Program-made: the position numbers and the translations under genes | Part shown: piece by piece, positions 9,193-20,047 of the stretch | Numbering within the stretch: position 1 is the stretch's first letter | How the letters are laid out: each line of letters begins with the position of its first letter | Notes under the pieces: generated by a model | What the model saw: only the letters and a program-made list of their open reading frames with translations | The model's database searches: none | Told to the model about the DNA's origin: nothing | Assembly: GCA_032718475.1 (NCBI GenBank) | Contig: JAUCBJ010007560.1 | Span: 1 to 30,528, forward strand | Length of the DNA stretch: 30,528 nucleotides | Direction of reading: 5' to 3' | Origin: Nemertoderma westbladi | Taxonomy: Eukaryota; Xenacoelomorpha; Nemertodermatida; Nemertodermatidae

Positions 9193-9575
9193 GTCCTGGA
9201 TTTGATATATATAATTATATATACATTGGCCGATAAGGGCCAGAGCGAATATATAACTTTTGAGCATACCTAACTATCTTGCTTAGATGTAAATGAAATA
9301 CTAATATGATCCACTAGGGGGCTCTAATTAACAAGTAGAGAGGTATGGCCCTTCCAGAACTTTTTTCCTCATAAAATATATTTTGGAATAGGTTTAAATA
9401 CAACGATGTTCCACGCGGTGGTGGAAGATAATAATTGACATAATGACCCTAATTAAAGAGTTATCTTTCTAAAAAAAATAATATAGTATGTATAGGCCGA
9501 AACAAAGGAAAGTAGCAAGAAACAGAAGTAGAAAAATGAAGAATCTATTAATTATATCTCAACGAATTTCCTTGA
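9193..9575. other. no gene recognised
   Basis: AT-rich spacer, including a TATATATAATTATATA palindrome near 9207-9224. No coding or RNA feature could be supported. Confidence 0.5.
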
Positions 9576-10031
9576 AATAGATCGAACATCGAACTTGATG
9601 AATGGCTCACGGACAATAAACTCTCCTTGAATCTAAAGAAAACAGAATACATTATCGTGGACAATCGCAATTCAAATACAATAATTCCGGATGTGAGCCT
9701 TCATTCAACTCCATTTACTAAAACTACGGCATCGAAATTTCTAGCAATCTACATAGACAATAAAATAAACTGGAAAATTCACTGCAACCATGTATTAGCA
9801 AAAATATCAAAATTATCCGGGATCTTCTTTAAACTGAGACACATTCTCTACCTCTGGACATTCTTAGAACTCTTTACTTATCTAATATACGGAATACCTC
9901 TTTGGGGAAATAGTCACCACGCATATACTGCTAAAATCAAAGTGCAAGTTAACAAAATAGTTCGAGCTATAACTTTCAATCATTATCAGTCGCGCGCTGC
10001 ACCAATTTACAAATCCTTAAATATTCTGTAA
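9576..10031 (+). pseudogene. LINE reverse transcriptase C-terminal (thumb) fragment, different family
   Basis: The frame is open from 9576 to the stop at 10031. The pattern is that of CR1/jockey-type LINE RTs just after the catalytic block: ELDEWLTDNKLSLNLKKTEY, then KFLAIYIDNKINWKIH, then YGIPLWGN, then RAITF. There is no ATG at its start and no catalytic YADD block, so it is a 5'-truncated relic. It differs from the FADD LINE elsewhere in the window. Downstream sequence up to about 10412 probably belongs to the same insertion, because it ends in a TTGAA-rich tail. Confidence 0.78.
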
Positions 10032-10412
10032 GACTCTGTAAGACTGTAAGTCACAAACTGTAAGACTTAGCAACACCACCGACAAAATACCTTCACAAAC
10101 CGAATACTGACTGTGTCACCACCCAGACAGATCCCTTAGCTATTATTCGTCACAGTACATTATTAGTGTTTTATAGAACTAGATAAAGTTTTGCTTAAAT
10201 AACTATATTTTAAAAAGGATACTGACGACACCCCCCCCCCCCCCCCCCCCCCCGAACTGAAGACACCCAATCACGCTCCCCTTCCAGCAACTACACTAGC
10301 TCGCTACAGTTGCCTGTCGGAGGATATGTAACAAATTTACATTTGTTGTATATTATTACTTGTGCAATTTAGTATTATTAAAAGGGTAAATTAAATTGAA
10401 TTGAATTGAACA
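10032..10412 (+). other. probable 3' region of the LINE relic ending in a TTGAA-repeat tail
   Basis: This non-coding stretch follows the RT relic and ends with TTAAATTGAATTGAATTGAA, resembling the short-repeat tails of several LINE families. It contains a 23-base C run (10231-10253). Assignment to the upstream relic rests on adjacency and tail type only. Confidence 0.45.
10231..10253. repeat. poly(C) tract, 23 bases
   Basis: An uninterrupted C run, the first of four long C runs in this part of the window. Its length is likely to be unreliable in sequencing. Confidence 0.9.
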
Positions 10413-10582
10413 GCAATAATTATGAAAATTCATAAATAATAAAATTAAGAAAATAATAAAGTAAAATTAATAATTAATTATATATAATAATTAATTAACG
10501 TTGGGCACAGCTTAGCAAAGTCGTCAATGACGTCCAGATAGGGTCTATTGTGCCTCTAAAGGTCTAAAGGTATTGTGCCTAC

Positions 10583-11377
10583 GGTACTAGGGACCATGGA
10601 CCACCTCGTAGTATCCCTCGTTGTTAGTGAGTGTGAGGTGTCCAAGGTCCCAATAATGGAGGCCGCATTTCCAACCATGATGGCAACAGCCTGTCTCTGC
10701 AAGAGGAAGCGGTGGGATCGGGGTTCCTTGGTAACAGAGTGGAGTCTTGCCCTGATCTCCTTCAGGAACTCCGACGAGACCGGGGCGGCCCAAGGTCTCG
10801 TAGGCTACTTGGGGGAAGAGGTAGCCCTGGTCCATGAGTTCCTGGTACTTGTGGATCTTTAGAGTTTCCACTTCCTCTGCAGTGCGGCTTCCGACGGATA
10901 GCGTCTGGGCGAGGTGGCTGGGCGACAGTGGGTCCTCCACCGTCGCGTCCCACACAAGGCGAGGTGGCTGAGCGACAGTGGGTCCTCCACCGTCGCGTCC
11001 CACACAAGGCGAGGTGGCTGAGCGACAGTGGGTTCTCCACCGTCGCGTCCCACACAAGGCGAGGTGGCTGGGCGCCAGTGGGTCCTCCACCGTCGCGTCC
11101 CACACAAGGCGAGGTGGCTGGGCGACAGTGGGTCCTCCACCGTCGCGTCCCACACAAGGCTTATTATTCTTATTACACTTATTATTTTATATCTATAATT
11201 TTGTTATATTCTATATTTGTCTTCCTCTCGAACAGTTGCCCCCGCTCTTACCGCTTCCTTCTGCCGAGACTGGTGTTGCCCTCCTGGTCGGAAATGCGGC
11301 CTCCATTATGGGGACCATGGACCCCTCACTCACTAACAACAAGTGACTCTACTGGGTGGTCTATGGTCCCTAGTACC
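10583..11377. mobile_element. long imperfect inverted repeat (foldback-like element) with internal 50-bp array
   Basis: The left arm at 10583-10723 begins GGTACTAGGGACCATGG. The right arm at 11239-11377, reverse-complemented, begins GGTACTAGGGACCATAG. Shared blocks such as AATGGAGGCCGCATTTCC run through the arms, which are roughly three-quarters identical by eye. The middle is GC-rich and holds five 50-bp repeats. No transposase and no clear target duplication were seen; the right end abuts a poly(C) run. It may be a non-autonomous foldback element or a rearranged repeat. Confidence 0.6.
10909..11158. repeat. 50-bp tandem array, 5 units
   Basis: Units start with GCGAGGTGGCTG at 10909, 10959, 11009, 11059 and 11109. 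They differ by single substitutions (ggcgac/agcgac/ggcgcc and ggtcc/ggttc). Both strands are open through it, which produces several overlapping spurious ORFs. Confidence 0.95.
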
Positions 11378-11434
11378 CCCCCCCCCCCCCCCCTCCCCAA
11401 TGAAACAGACTAACTTACACCCCCCCCCCCCCCC
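11376..11434. repeat. two poly(C) tracts (18 and 15 bases)
   Basis: C runs at 11376-11393 and 11420-11434, each followed by TCCCCA, form a short duplicated C-rich motif at the outer edge of the right inverted-repeat arm. Confidence 0.85.
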
Positions 11435-11552
11435 TCCCCATAGCTTTCATATATTAATATGTTATTAATATTTACTTAATTTCTTTATTATGACTAAATA
11501 TAAATAACTGGGACACAATCCAATTAAATCGCATCAATTAAACCGAATAATT

Positions 11553-11780
11553 ACAAATAATTAATATAAAGGAATAGGGTTAGCTCACAATAATGATCCT
11601 TCAATAATACAAATAATTAATATAAAAGAATAGGGTTAGCTCACAATAATGATCCTTCAATAAATACAAATAATTAATATAAAGGAATAGGGTTAGCTCA
11701 CAATAATGATCCTTCATTAAATACAAATAATTAATATAAAGGAATAGGGTTAGCTCACAATAATGATCCTTCAATAATTA
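11553..11780. repeat. 56/57-bp tandem array, 4 units
   Basis: Units beginning ACAAATAATTAATATAAA start at 11553, 11609, 11666 and 11723. Each contains GAATAGGGTTAGCTCAC and AATGATCCTTCA. They are nearly identical. Confidence 0.93.
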
Positions 11781-13139
11781 CAACAGCTGAAAATCTGATT
11801 TGGTTTCATGTCAGTGTTCCATATAGGAATGAAAGTATATAGAGAAGGAACCCTGTGTATCCAATACAGACCCCCCTGGGTTTACTGAACAAGTCTGTAA
11901 CCAATCCACTGATCGCTGTAATTAATTAATGCTAAATATATCCTTTATAAGGATATAAATAGCTGAACTGGTGATTTTGGGTGCAGAATGGAGTGCGATT
12001 GTCCAAACAGAGTTGATAGTTTAGTAACACGGACGGACGTACAATGACATAGGGTTGTCGGGTAACTTTAGGGAAACCACAACCAGCCACAGTGGGACCG
12101 AGATAATTAGAATAGATTAGATAAACATATAATATTATAGTAGTTCTGAATGGGAACCAACTCCATAACACTCATTGTAAACCAATGTATTATTGGTTAA
12201 AGAACCGATTGGTTAATAATATAACCAATGGGAACCTCTGAGTTATAATTAAAACGTTTTTTTTAGTGGATGGTCCAGGTTTGTGTCTACCAAAGGGACG
12301 TAGCAGATACACAGGTATTAACTCGAATACTCAATACAGATAATATGGGAAAAATATCAACCAAGAACGAATTAAAATGGAAATAAATTGAAAGAAATTT
12401 ATATCATTATTGTATTTACATCTGATATAAATTAATTCTTTTATATCTAATTTTAGCAAACATTGCGAGCTCTCCCTATGGAAAATAATAATAAATCTTT
12501 GTTAATATTTTTTATATAAATAGAGTTAGAAAATTCCATAAATTAAAATTAATACAAAATACTCTAAATTATTTTTTGTAACTAAATGTAATATTCTGTA
12601 AGATACGGAATTGAACTGATGTTATTCAATCATTTGATCGATCTTCAATGGAATAATTAGGACAGTTTGACGTTACAACATCTGAACTTCTTTCTGTAGA
12701 GGGTTGGATTACTTTATTAGGATTTCTTTTTTGATTCGCGGTTATTCTGTAAATAAATAAATAATATAATAATATGTGATGGGATCCGAGTTGGCGTGGG
12801 ATCCCGACCGGGTAAATCTCTTGTCGTGTTTCCTACGCATCGCCGTGTTTATGTTGACTATGAAGGCTGAAGGCCGAAGGCTGGTAAAATGCAAGAGTTA
12901 TTGGTTTATCGTTGTTAATAATAGCTGATAAATATATAAGTACCAGTAGACAAATTACAGCACAATCAATAGAAGATACAGCAACGGTGGTATACCGTCC
13001 GACATCCACAGTAATTAATAGCCAACTGAACACAATTAATATTGTCCAACAGATATATGGAAACTATGGGGAAACTTATTACACAGTCCTACCTACATGA
13101 CGACTGACCAAAGGATACACGTTATACTTGCCAGCTGCG
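11781..13139. other. no gene recognised
   Basis: AT-rich intergenic sequence. Small palindromes are visible (ATATCCTTTATAAGGATAT near 11937), as well as a cluster of ACCAAT/ATTGGT motifs around 12180-12230. Open frames are short and unsupported. Confidence 0.45.
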
Positions 13140-13158
13140 CCCCCCCCCCCCCCCCCCC
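13140..13158. repeat. poly(C) tract, 19 bases
   Basis: An uninterrupted C run next to a degenerate TTGGTTGGTTTTTCCCCC stretch that resembles the LINE linker breakpoint region. Confidence 0.88.
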
Positions 13159-13234
13159 ATTGGTTGGTTTTTCCCCCACTTCTGTCACCCCATATTCCCT
13201 CAGCCCTTGCATCACATCATATTCCTTGGTCCTC

Positions 13235-13885
13235 GATAGACACAACTGTTGTCGAACCACCGTATACCTTGGTGGTTGGTTGGATTTTCCGCCCAGTAAG
13301 CAAGTTGATCAATTTTTATGCCTGTGAATATTGCTTGCTGTTGTCAGAATCATTGATGGCATCAACCTGTTGGTTTATTAGCTCCTGCAGATTTACAGAG
13401 TACTGCATGTTCGGGGATCTAGATGCAGCCTTAACTGCATTCTTGGCCGCTGTTGTCTGTTTGAGTCGGGACTCTTTCGGCACTTCTGAATTTTGTGGTC
13501 AGTCCAGGGGGCCCTTTTCCTGTTTCGAGGGTATACAGCAACTTTTTCTGCTGCTGCTAACTTAACTGCTTCTGTGTAGGCAGTATATCCCTCACAGTGA
13601 TCTGCCGACTCAGAGGAAAGAACCTCATACCTGTTGCTCAGCTGTATTGTGAAGCTGTATCTCTGTTGCTGTAGCAACAGAGAGGACCAGTCATGCCGCG
13701 GCAAGGCAGATTTCGTTGTTCTGCTACCACGCAGACTAAGTCTTACCTTAGCCACAATAAGGCGGTGTTCACTGGAGAAGGGTCGAAGTGTAAAAGCATT
13801 ACAGTCTTTTATAGAGCTCCTTTATTTCCTACGAAACAGAAAATGGTCTATCTATCTTGTGACCACTGGGTCCACTATGAGTCCA
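13235..13885 (-). pseudogene. internally deleted LINE fragment (endonuclease end and linker joined to a piece of RT)
   Basis: On the minus strand from about 13885 the reading is IDHFLFRRK, a stop, RSSIKDCNAFTLRPFSS, the C-terminal end of an AP endonuclease. The linker follows (KVRLSLRGSRTTK), with frameshifts and stops; an 11-residue stretch is missing near 13485. At 13267-13271, just after the linker sequence homologous to 1590-1612, it jumps to TATACGGTGGTTCGACAAC. That corresponds to position about 2290 in copy 1, deep in the RT. The RT piece fades by about 13235. About 680 bp of LINE are therefore missing internally. It is a separate copy from the one at 14427-16192 because the order is wrong for one element. 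Confidence 0.8.
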
Positions 13886-13890
13886 TAGCT

Positions 13891-14415
13891 TTCCAGTTCC
13901 CTTTTTGAACTAGGTTCCAGCCGAAAACAATCAATTTGCAGAGATAAAATCCTGAAGATGGACAGCATTTCGGTTAACACTATCGTCCAGTTTGCCACAC
14001 TTTCGATCAGTTCGGTTCAGTTCGGCCCAGATTCGTGTTCTCGTGATATCCAACTAACAGCTTAGCTTAACTAACTCTGTGCAACTTAATAAACACTAAC
14101 TAGTCTGCTGTTGTTATTTAATAGCAGAAAACAATACCGGTACTGTACCATTATAAAGATGTAAGTAAAAAAGTAGGTGTTTATTTTATGAATGGATGCT
14201 ACACTTACTTTAATGTTTATTGAGATAGTGGCGACCAACTGGAGTTTGTAAATGGCGAATCATCATAAGTTACACGGAATAGTCCAGTTCCTTCATTTAA
14301 TTTATTAAATTGTGTTTATTTTTGCGGTTAAATTCTTAATCTATAAATAAATAAGGAATAATAAAATGTCGTTCTATCAGAAAATTGAAACATTAATGAT
14401 AAACATAACATCTGG
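13891..14415. other. no gene recognised
   Basis: Spacer between two LINE copies. It contains a TTCGGTTCAGTTCGGCCC direct repeat near 14010-14028 and no convincing gene. Confidence 0.45.
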
Positions 14416-14426
14416 GGACAACAATA
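14416..14426. repeat. target-site duplication of LINE copy 2 (3' side)
   Basis: GGACAACAATA occurs here next to the TAG tail and again at 16193-16203 next to the truncated 5' end, bounding the insertion exactly. Confidence 0.88.
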
Positions 14427-16192
14427 CTACTACTACTAGGATCGGCATGCTGCATTGCAGCTGCATTTTTAAGAATGCTGTGCCGGCTTGTCAACAAAAT
14501 TGCACCGCCACAACTCCCTATCACCCATGACATTTGCTAGATCATCCGCATCTTTAAGGCCAGTGTCCTTTAAGATGCGTCTCAAGAAAGTCATGGGCTG
14601 TCCACCATGCTTATTCACTCCATGAGGCTGCCAAAGTACAAGATTATGCACTGGCTGGTCCTCACGGCGAAAGCAATGTCCTGCAAAGCGGAGGCGATTT
14701 TGTTCTAGTGTCAAGCTTGGGGGAACCAATGAGACACCTCCAATGTTATATAGTGTCTGGTTGGAGATGTGTGCATTGTACTTGACACAATGTACCCGGC
14801 GTAGCATTCTTGTGAATGTGCCATCCAGAGATTTGGTGTCCTCAGCAGTTAGAGCCCAGCATGGACTCCCGTAGAGGAGTACTGGAACTACTGCTGCTCT
14901 AAATAATCGGACCTTAAGATTCCGATTAATTCTAGGTGACTTCCAAATCCTGGAAAGCCTATTCAAGGCTGCCCATGCCTTTCCCTTACGTATTCGAAGG
15001 TCCTCTCCTGACTTCCGGATCCATGATCCCAGGTAACAGAAGTCGTCCACATGCTCAAGCATACCATCCTTTGAGCTTATGCTCATCCGATCAGAGACTT
15101 GCTGAGGACTTTCAAAGTTAACTGTCAGAATTTTGGTCTTTCTGGAGTTAATAAAAAGACCAACACTAGAAGCAGCATGTTCTAATGAGCTGAGGAGCCG
15201 CTGGGCTCCCTCTAATGATTCTGAGAGTACTCCTAAGTCATCAGCAAAGACTAGATCAGTTAGGTACTTGGCAGGATTTCCCCGACTTCTGGAGCCAGTA
15301 GGTGGAGTTATCATCACCCCATCATCATTATGATGATCTAAGGACATGCGTAGAACATAGTCAACCACAATAATGAACAAGAATGGTGCAAGTGTGTCTC
15401 CTTGGAGGACGCCCCATAACACTTCAAATGGTTCTGTGTCACCGTCAACAGTAGACACAAATGTTGTCGAACCATCGTATACTGATCTGATTGCTGCAAT
15501 AATTTCATCAGGAATCCCATATAATGAAAGTATGCTGAACATACGTGAGCGAGAGACTGAATCAAAGGCCTTGAAGAAGTCAACAAAGATAACAGCCAGA
15601 TGCCTGTCTTTCTTTTTTGATAACTCTTCAATTATCCTTCTAAGTGCCAAAATGGGCTCCATGGTCCCACGACCTTTACGGAACCCATTCTGATTTCCAC
15701 GTAGCAGTCTCTCAATGGGATCCCTGATGCGATTTAATAGAATTCTATTGTATAGTTTTGCAGCAATCGAGATCAATGAGATTCCCCGAAAAGAACCATA
15801 GAGTGTTAGGTTGCCCTTCTTGGGAACTGGCACCAACTTATTTGTTTTCATTTCTTGTGGGACTCTTGTTGTACGGTACATGTCTACTATGATGGGATAG
15901 ATGAGCTTTAAACACTCAGGTATTTTAAAGACCTCAGGGGGAACACCATCTACTCCACTGGCACGATTGGTCTTAATGCTCTTTGCAGCAGCCTTCACTT
16001 CTGCAAAGGAGATATCGCCAATGGGAATATCTGGGAGTACAGACTCAGACACTTTTACTTCTATAAAGTTATCAGGCAATACCCTGTCATTATTGAGGAG
16101 CTTTTCAAAGTGGGCTTTCCAACCATTGAGGCGATCGGCTGGTGATTCAGCCTTAACCTTGGTGGTTGGTTGGCTTTTCCGCCCAGTAAGCA
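14427..16192 (-). mobile_element. LINE copy 2, 5'-truncated insertion with 11-bp target duplication
   Basis: A 1766-bp minus-strand insertion. On its own strand it starts abruptly in the linker (CTTACTGGGCGGAAAAG) and runs through the whole reverse transcriptase. It ends in the short 3' UTR and a (TAG)n tail. The flanking 11-bp duplication shows it entered by target-primed reverse transcription and aborted before the endonuclease region. It is very similar to copy 1 but lacks copy 1's frameshift and LTR insertion. Confidence 0.9.
14469..16192 (-). CDS. LINE ORF2 reverse transcriptase, 5'-truncated but open throughout
   Basis: About 573 codons of LINE sequence without a stop; the frame opens upstream into unrelated flanking DNA without a native start. 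Visible RT blocks are NGFRKGRGT, FVDFFKAFDS (block A), GVLQGDTLAPFLF (block B region), VFADDLG (catalytic block), and the thumb/C-terminal part with RFAGHCFRREDQPVHN and the ending FVDKPAQHS. The endonuclease is absent, so it cannot mobilise itself. It supplies the intact reference for the defects of copy 1. Transcription would need an outside promoter; none was identified. Confidence 0.85.
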
Positions 16193-16203
16193 GGACAACA
16201 ATA
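16193..16203. repeat. target-site duplication of LINE copy 2 (5' side)
   Basis: GGACAACAATA, matching 14416-14426. The adjacent sequence continues with AACAATATGACA-type short repeats. Confidence 0.88.
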
Positions 16204-16261
16204 TGACAATACGAACATATGTCAACAATATGACATATAACACATTTATCAACCACACAAC

Positions 16262-16492
16262 CCCCGTGAATGCAGATTAAGATTCAATGGGCACTGCTGG
16301 AGAAGTAAACATGAGGTCTTAATACCAGATCTGCTTTTCTGGCAACCAACACAAGGAAAGTGTATGCGTGGACGACCGGCTATAACATATAAAGACAAAC
16401 TTGAAAGGGATACTGAACTTGAGAGAAACGAAATTGCGACAACTATGAATAAATCTCATTTCAACTGTCCAGTCCATTCTCTCTTGTCCTAG
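16262..16492 (+). pseudogene. C-terminal fragment of a third LINE family
   Basis: The plus frame reads RLRFNGHCWRSKHEV, LLFWQPTQGKCMRGRPA and ITYKDKLERDTEL, with a stop at 16490-16492. This is the C-terminal tail found after the RT thumb in RTE-like and related LINEs (GHC.R, LLWQP.HG...RGRP, Y...L..D). It differs clearly from the RFAGHCFRREDQ tail of copies 1 and 2, so it is another family. No RT core remains. Confidence 0.75.
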
Positions 16493-16720
16493 TAGTATGT
16501 ATTAGTGACATAGACTAGTCTACTCATGTTTTAGTTTCATTTAATTTATATAACTGTGACATGCAATATACTATATATTTAGTATATCATAGTTTAATGT
16601 ATAGAAATATGTTTATTGACGAATGTTCGATGATAGGTTTGCACTGTGACCAATCAAAGGCAAAAAAATCATATAATTATTACTTACCAGTAATTAAGAT
16701 CAAGTTCAGTTGCCAAATCG

Positions 16721-19276
16721 TATAACTCCGATGGTTTAGTGGACAGAGTTTATGGTTCCGATGGGTTAGTGGACATAGTTTATGGTTCCGATGGTTTGGT
16801 GGATAGAGGTTATGGTTCCGATGGGTTGGTGGATAGAGTTTATGGTTCCGATGGGTTGGTGGATAGAGGATATAGTTCCGATGGGTTGGTGGATAGAGTT
16901 TATGGTTTCGATGGGTTGGTGGATAGAAGTTATGGTTCCGATGGGTTGGTGGATAGAGTTTATGGTTCCGATGGGTTGGTGGATAGAGGTTAAGGTTCCG
17001 ATGGGTTGGTGGATAGAGTTTATGGTTCCGATGGGTTGGTGGATAGAGTTTATGGTTCCGATGGTTTGGTAGATCGAGTTTATGGTTCCCGATGGGTTGG
17101 TGGATAGAGGTTATGGTTCCGATGGGTTGGTGGATAGAGGTTATGGTTTCGATGGGTTGGTGGATAGAGGATATGGTTCCGATGGGTTGGTGGATAGTGT
17201 TTATGAGTCCGATGGGTTGGTGGATATAAGTTATGGTTCCGATGGGTTGGTGGATAGAGTTTATGGTTCCCGATGGGTTGGTGGATAGAAGTTATGGTTC
17301 CGATGGGTTGGTGGATAGAGTTTATGGTTCCGATGGATTACTGGACAGAGTTTATGAGTCCGATGGGTTGGTGGATAGAGTTTATGGTTCCGATGGTTTG
17401 GTAGATCGAGTTTATGGTTCCCGATGGGTTGGTGGATAGAGGTTATGGTTCCGATGGGTTGGTGGATAGAGGTTATGGTTTCGATGGGTTGGTGGATAGA
17501 GGATATGGTTCCGATGGGTTGGTGGATAGTGTTTATGAGTCCGATGGGTTGGTGGATATAAGTTATGGTTCCGATGGGTTGGTGGATAGAGTTTATGGTT
17601 CCCGATGGGTTGGTGGATAGAGGTTATGGTTCCGATGGGTTGGTGGATAGAGGATATGGTTCCGATGGGTTGGCTGATAGAGGTTATGAGTCCGATGGGT
17701 TGGTGGATAGAAGTTATGGTTCCGATTGGTTGGTGGATAGAGTTTATGGTTCCGATGTGTTGGTAGATAGAGGTTTTGGTTCCGATGGATTACTGGACAG
17801 AGTTTATGAGTCCGATGGGTTGGTGGATAGAGTTTATGGTTCCGATGGTTTGATAGATAGAGTTTATGGTTCCCGATGGGTTGGTGGATAGAGGTTATGG
17901 TTCCGATGGGTTGGTGGATAGAGGTTATGGTTTCGATGGGTTGGTGGATAGAGGATATGGTTCCGAAGGGTTGGTGGATAGTGTTTATGAGTCCGATGGG
18001 TTGGTGGATATAAGTTATTGTTCCGATGGGTTGGTGGATAGAGTTTATGGTTCCCGATGGGTTGGTGGATAGAGGTTATGGTTCCGATGGGTTGGTGGAT
18101 AGAGGATATGGTTCCGATGGGTTGGCTGATAGAGTTTATGAGTCCGATGGGTTGGTGGATATGAGTTATGGTTCCGATGGGTTGGTGGATAGAGTTTATG
18201 AGTCCGATGGGTTGGTGGATAGAAGTTATGGTTCCGATGGGTTGGTTGGACAGAGTTTAGGAGTCCGATGGGTTGGTGGATAGAGTTTATGGTTCCGATG
18301 GGTTGGTGGATAGAGTTTATGGTTCCGATTGGTTGGTGGATAGAGTTTATGAGTCCGATGGGTTGGTGGATAGAGGTTATGGTTCCGATTGGTTGGTGGA
18401 TAGAGTTTATGGTTCCGATGGGTTGCTGGATAGAGTTTAGGGTTCCGATGTGTTGGTGGATAGAGTTTATGGTTCCCATGGGTTGGTGGATAGAGTTTAT
18501 GGTTCCGATGGGTTAGTGGATAGAGTTTATGGTTCCGATGGGTTGGTGGATAGAGTTTATGGTTCCGATGTGTTGGTGGATAGAGTTTATGGTTCCGATG
18601 GGTTACTGGATAGAGTTTAGGGTTCCGATGGGTAGGTGGATAGAGTTTATGGTTCCGATGGGTTAGTGGATAGAGGTTATGGTTCCGATGGGTTGGTGGA
18701 TAGAGGATATGGTTCCGATGGGTTGGCTGATAGAGTTTAAGAGTCCGATGGGTTGGTGGATATGAGTTATGGTTCCGATGGGTTGGTGGATAGAGTTTAT
18801 GAGTCCGATGGGTTGGTGGATAGAAGTTATGGTTCCGATGGGTTGGTTGGACAGAGTTTAGGGTTCCGATAGTTTGGTGAATAGACTTTATGGTTCCGAT
18901 GGGATGGTGAAAAAACTTTATGGTTCTGATGGGTTGGTTGATAGAGTTTATAGTTCCGATGGGTTACTGGATAGAGTTTAGGGTTCCGATGGGTTGGTGG
19001 ATAGAGTTTATGGTTCCGATGGGTTAGTGGATAGAGTTTATGGTACCGATGGATTGGTGGATAGAGTTTATGGTTCTGATGGGTTGGTTGATAGAGTTTA
19101 TGGTTCCGATGGGTTACTGGATAGAGTTTAGGGTTCCGATGGGTAGGTGGATAGAGTTTATGGTTCCGATGGGTTAGTGGATAGAGTTTATGGTTCCGAT
19201 GGGTTGGTGGATAGAGTTTATGGTTCTGATGGGTTGGTGGATAGAGTTTATAGTTCCGATGGGTTGGTGGATAGAG
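16721..19276. repeat. 30-bp minisatellite, about 85 units, with higher-order structure
   Basis: The consensus unit is TATGGTTCCGATGGGTTGGT followed by GGATAGAGTT. Variants include GAGTCCG for GGTTCCG, GATATAAGT for GATAGAGTT, and TTACTGGACAG. Occasional one-base insertions (TTCCCGATGG) shift the phase. A characteristic multi-unit block recurs at about 17063, 17395 and 17847. Because 30 is divisible by 3, long frames (YGSDGLVDR) arise, but stops and frame slips break them up. Confidence 0.97.
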
Positions 19277-20047
19277 CTCTACCTATAAAATAAGTAGAAA
19301 TAATATAATTTATTAATAATGTATTCATAATAACGGTAATACCAGATACACTTTGAGACACCGACCGACTGTGGGATATATTCCATGTAACAATTTATTA
19401 CTAACTTATTCTGAAGTTTTCGATAATTGTGTTCCAAGTAATTTGGTTCCAACATCTCCGTTAAGCCACTAATATTTGAGTTCCAGTAGATTCCAGGTTT
19501 GTGTTTCCAGATTTCCTGTTTTCTCAGACTAAGACGAATATCTGATAAGGAACAAATCATGTCGGTTCATTACAGTCCAGAGTCGAGGTTATCATATCGG
19601 ATCGGCGATACTAAAAGATTTCAAGTTATCTGTTTTATAATTTAGGCGGTTGTTTGATTTGGTTCAGAGCCTGACAGTTTACTGGTTTACGATTCCGAGA
19701 TCAGGAGATATTCGTATTTCCATCTATAAAAGAGAAAACTTATAAAATAATTATTAAACTTTAACTTGAATGTATATTTACCATAATATAATAGAAATTG
19801 CACTAAATTTTATATATTTAATATAGTGGATGGTAGGTCGGACACGAATAGCTATAAAATGCTAGTAGAAATTGTGTGTCCGGCCCTGACTGGCACTATA
19901 AGTTAAAAATAAGTATGAAATATTATCCTTACCATTCTTGCTAAATAACATTATTATGGGATATATTCCCATCATACCCAATAAATTATTTATCTCTGGT
20001 TGGTAACAAAATTATACACTGAAAATTGTATATAATTATTTTTATAT
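19277..20047. other. intergenic region, includes possible 3' UTR of the ROCO gene
   Basis: AT-rich sequence between the minisatellite and the stop codon of the minus-strand ROCO gene. An ATTAAA on the minus strand (near 19816-19821) could be a polyadenylation signal about 230 nt past the stop; this is weak. A 93-codon minus frame (19279-19560) has no recognisable features. Confidence 0.4.

Noticed and set aside
10587-11413. Several overlapping ORFs on both strands over the 50-bp array
   Set aside because: The GC-rich tandem repeat opens many frames; no domain, no conserved start, and the frames contradict each other.
13128-13565. Plus-strand ORF with a poly-proline start
   Set aside because: It is an artefact of the poly(C) run and the antisense of the LINE fragment.
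16193-16256. N-terminal extension of the LINE copy 2 ORF beyond its insertion boundary
   Set aside because: These codons lie in the target duplication and flanking DNA; the open frame there is accidental and lacks an ATG.
16739-18516. Multiple open frames in the 30-bp array encoding YGSDGLVDR-type repeats
   Set aside because: They are produced by a period divisible by three; frames slip at one-base insertions and hit TAG/TAA in variant units, and there is no flanking gene structure.
19279-19560. 93-codon minus-strand ORF downstream of the ROCO gene
   Set aside because: AT-rich chance frame with no similarity I recognise; its end runs into the minisatellite edge.
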